DNA from: Marinobacter subterrani
GTDB lineage: Bacteria; Pseudomonadota; Gammaproteobacteria; Pseudomonadales; Oleiphilaceae
Assembly: GCF_001045555.1 (NCBI RefSeq)
Contig: NZ_LFBU01000001.1
Span: 3,224,001-3,288,000 of the forward strand
DNA length: 64,000 bases
Direction of reading: 5' to 3'
The translations under genes and the position numbers were made by a program. A model generated the notes under the pieces. The model worked only from the letters and a program-made list of their open reading frames with translations, searched no databases and had not been told where the DNA came from. This document shows positions 62,905 through 64,000 of this stretch, piece by piece (the stretch's first letter is position 1; each line of letters begins with the position of its first letter).

Positions 62905-64000
62905 ATGGCTCTACAGCGAGGTTTACAGCTTGTGACCCTCAGCAAAGTTCTGCGTATCCTTGTTCCGATTCTGGCGTCCTGCGTGTGCCTGCTCGCCCAT
63001 GCCGATGCCGGGGTGATCACGCTTGCCCCCGACGAGCCGATTGAAAGCCGTTTTCAGTACTGGGAGGACCCCGGTGGCGAGGCAACGCTGGCGCAGGTCC
63101 TTGCAATTCCAGAGGCCGAGTGGCAGCCCAGGCCCTCTGGCAAGGCCACGTTCGGCATCACCGATTCCGCCTACTGGTTGCGGGTGCAGGTGCGCAACCA
63201 GACCAGCCGCGACCAGCTTCTGATCGCCGAACTCGCGTACTCGCAACTCGACGATGTGGTGTTCCATGAGCTCGCCGGAGACACGCTGATTCGCCGCTTC
63301 AGCACGGGCGACACCCGCCCCTTCTACCCCAGGGATGTCGATCATCCCAATATGCTGTTCAGATTCCATGTGGCACCGGACGCCGCCAAGACGCTCTATA
63401 TCCGGGTGGCGACTCAGGGAACCATGGTGGTGCCCCTGCGAATCTGGCAACAGAGCGATTTCTATGAGGCGGCCGCAAACCAGCAGAAACTCCAGTTCTT
63501 CTACTACGGCGGCCTGGCAGTCATCATTCTGATCAACCTGGCGGTATTCCTCACCCTGCGTGAAAAGCTGTACCTGTTCTACGCTCTGGCGGTGTTTGGC
63601 TATTTCCTGTTCTTTGCCGCGGTTCGGGGTTTTACGCTGCAGCATATCTACCCGGCGGCACCCTTCCTCCATGCCCATGTGCTGATGCTGTCCATCCCCT
63701 TCCTGGCCATGTTTTCAATCCTGTTCTGCATGGAGTTCCTGAAGGTGCGCTCGCACAGCCCGCGGCTTTACCGGGCCCTGCAGGCCATGCTGGTTTTCGA
63801 GATACTCTTCTTCCTGAGCGCGCCGCTGCTGAACTACGCCACCGGTATCCGGCTGGCGGCGGTCTCCGCGTTCGTGTTCTTCTCGCTGCTTCTGGTGGCT
63901 GGCCCCGTCGCCTGGGCCGCCGGAGTTCGCGCCGGCGCGTTTTTCACGCTCGCCTGGACACCCCTGACCCTGGGTATATCGGCAACCGCCGGCCGGGCCC
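62905..64000 (+). CDS. 7TMR-DISM sensory protein (3' part outside window)
   Basis: An open frame from ATG 62905 runs to the window end (365 residues so far). A signal peptide or anchor (residues ~13-35) is followed by an extracellular jelly-roll-like DISM domain (~40-185: FGITDSAYWLRVQVRNQTS, RFHVAPDAAKTLYIRVATQG). Seven-transmembrane segments begin at ~197 (FYYGGLAVIILINLAVFLTL, YLFYALAVFGYFLFFAAVRG). Such proteins usually end in a GGDEF, histidine-kinase or phosphatase domain, which lies beyond the edge. Confidence 0.85.
   Translation, partial: MALQRGLQLVTLSKVLRILVPILASCVCLLAHADAGVITLAPDEPIESRFQYWEDPGGEATLAQVLAIPEAEWQPRPSGKATFGITDSAYWLRVQVRNQTSRDQLLIAELAYSQLDDVVFHELAGDTLIRRFSTGDTRPFYPRDVDHPNMLFRFHVAPDAAKTLYIRVATQGTMVVPLRIWQQSDFYEAAANQQKLQFFYYGGLAVIILINLAVFLTLREKLYLFYALAVFGYFLFFAAVRGFTLQHIYPAAPFLHAHVLMLSIPFLAMFSILFCMEFLKVRSHSPRLYRALQAMLVFEILFFLSAPLLNYATGIRLAAVSAFVFFSLLLVAGPVAWAAGVRAGAFFTLAWTPLTLGISATAGRA

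Overview
The window looks like chromosomal DNA of a marine gammaproteobacterium, most probably Marinobacter or a close relative. The pointers are a GC content in the high fifties, the protein families present (FadE, PntA/PntB fused as in Proteobacteria, OmpW, RhlE, Tpx, AhpC/AhpF, two Baeyer-Villiger-type flavoproteins) and a betIBA choline-to-betaine operon with its own BCCT carrier. This is inferred from gene content, not from a marker gene. I found no rRNA, tRNA, CRISPR array, integrase or transposase.

Layout. 0-9.5 kb: a cut-off PlsC-type acyltransferase, a PhaC-like hydrolase, a HAD dehalogenase, a lipoprotein hydrolase, a LysR regulator, Bcr/CflA and MATE drug exporters, tpx and a thioesterase. 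9.5-19.6 kb: a Nudix/metallo-beta-lactamase fusion, a small YqaE protein, EamA and AEC permeases, a secreted protein with two CBM5/12-like repeats, a PatB-type C-S lyase, a UbiA prenyltransferase, a broken chemotaxis-receptor fragment, fadE and a CigR-like periplasmic protein. 19.7-29 kb: two ABC importers, one NMT1/SsuABC-like and one complete LivGFKHM set that continues into an ornithine-cyclodeaminase-family reductase, then a convergent LysR gene. 29-35 kb: EamA, ChaC, MarC, then a decayed stretch with two 5'-truncated divergent genes, a threonine-dehydratase pseudogene and a nucleotidyltransferase/HEPN toxin-antitoxin module whose HEPN gene is internally deleted. 35-49 kb: a BVMO with a divergent TetR gene, pntAB, a BamE-like lipoprotein, an Old Yellow Enzyme with a divergent HxlR regulator, ompW, rhlE, an LpxL-type acyltransferase and a second BVMO. 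49-64 kb: PfkB kinase, YgjV, a histone-deacetylase-like amidohydrolase, transglutaminase-like protein, ahpF, DUF3581 plus a Prx5-type peroxiredoxin, ahpC, BCCT-betA-betB-betI, and the start of a 7TMR-DISM receptor that runs off the end.

The most striking feature is a family of nine intergenic elements (about 100-114 bp; 638, 1993, 5176, 6577, 7322, 9391, 29098, 36671, 36852). Each has two long arms that are perfectly or almost perfectly complementary, but most of the arm sequence is private to that copy. The arms enclose a conserved 53-58 nt core that folds into two small hairpins. In all 18 hairpins (9 copies x 2) the apical sequence is A-N-G-G-A-T, the signature of CsrA/RsmA binding hairpins. 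One hairpin of the third subfamily matches the published CsrA SELEX consensus RUACARGGAUGU exactly. Three subfamilies keep the structure with different stem sequences. I regard this as the best candidate for an undescribed or barely described system: dispersed twin-hairpin RNA or DNA elements, possibly CsrA/RsmA sponges or cis-acting sites, possibly related to the computationally predicted TwoAYGGAY RNA motif.

Readable regulatory logic elsewhere: a perfect 22-bp BetI-type palindrome before betI, ATAG-N7-CTAT OxyR-type half-sites upstream of both ahpF and ahpC, a TGTATAC-N8-GTATACA palindrome between the BVMO and TetR genes, and GCAACC repeats at 27-28 bp spacing between the OYE and HxlR genes.
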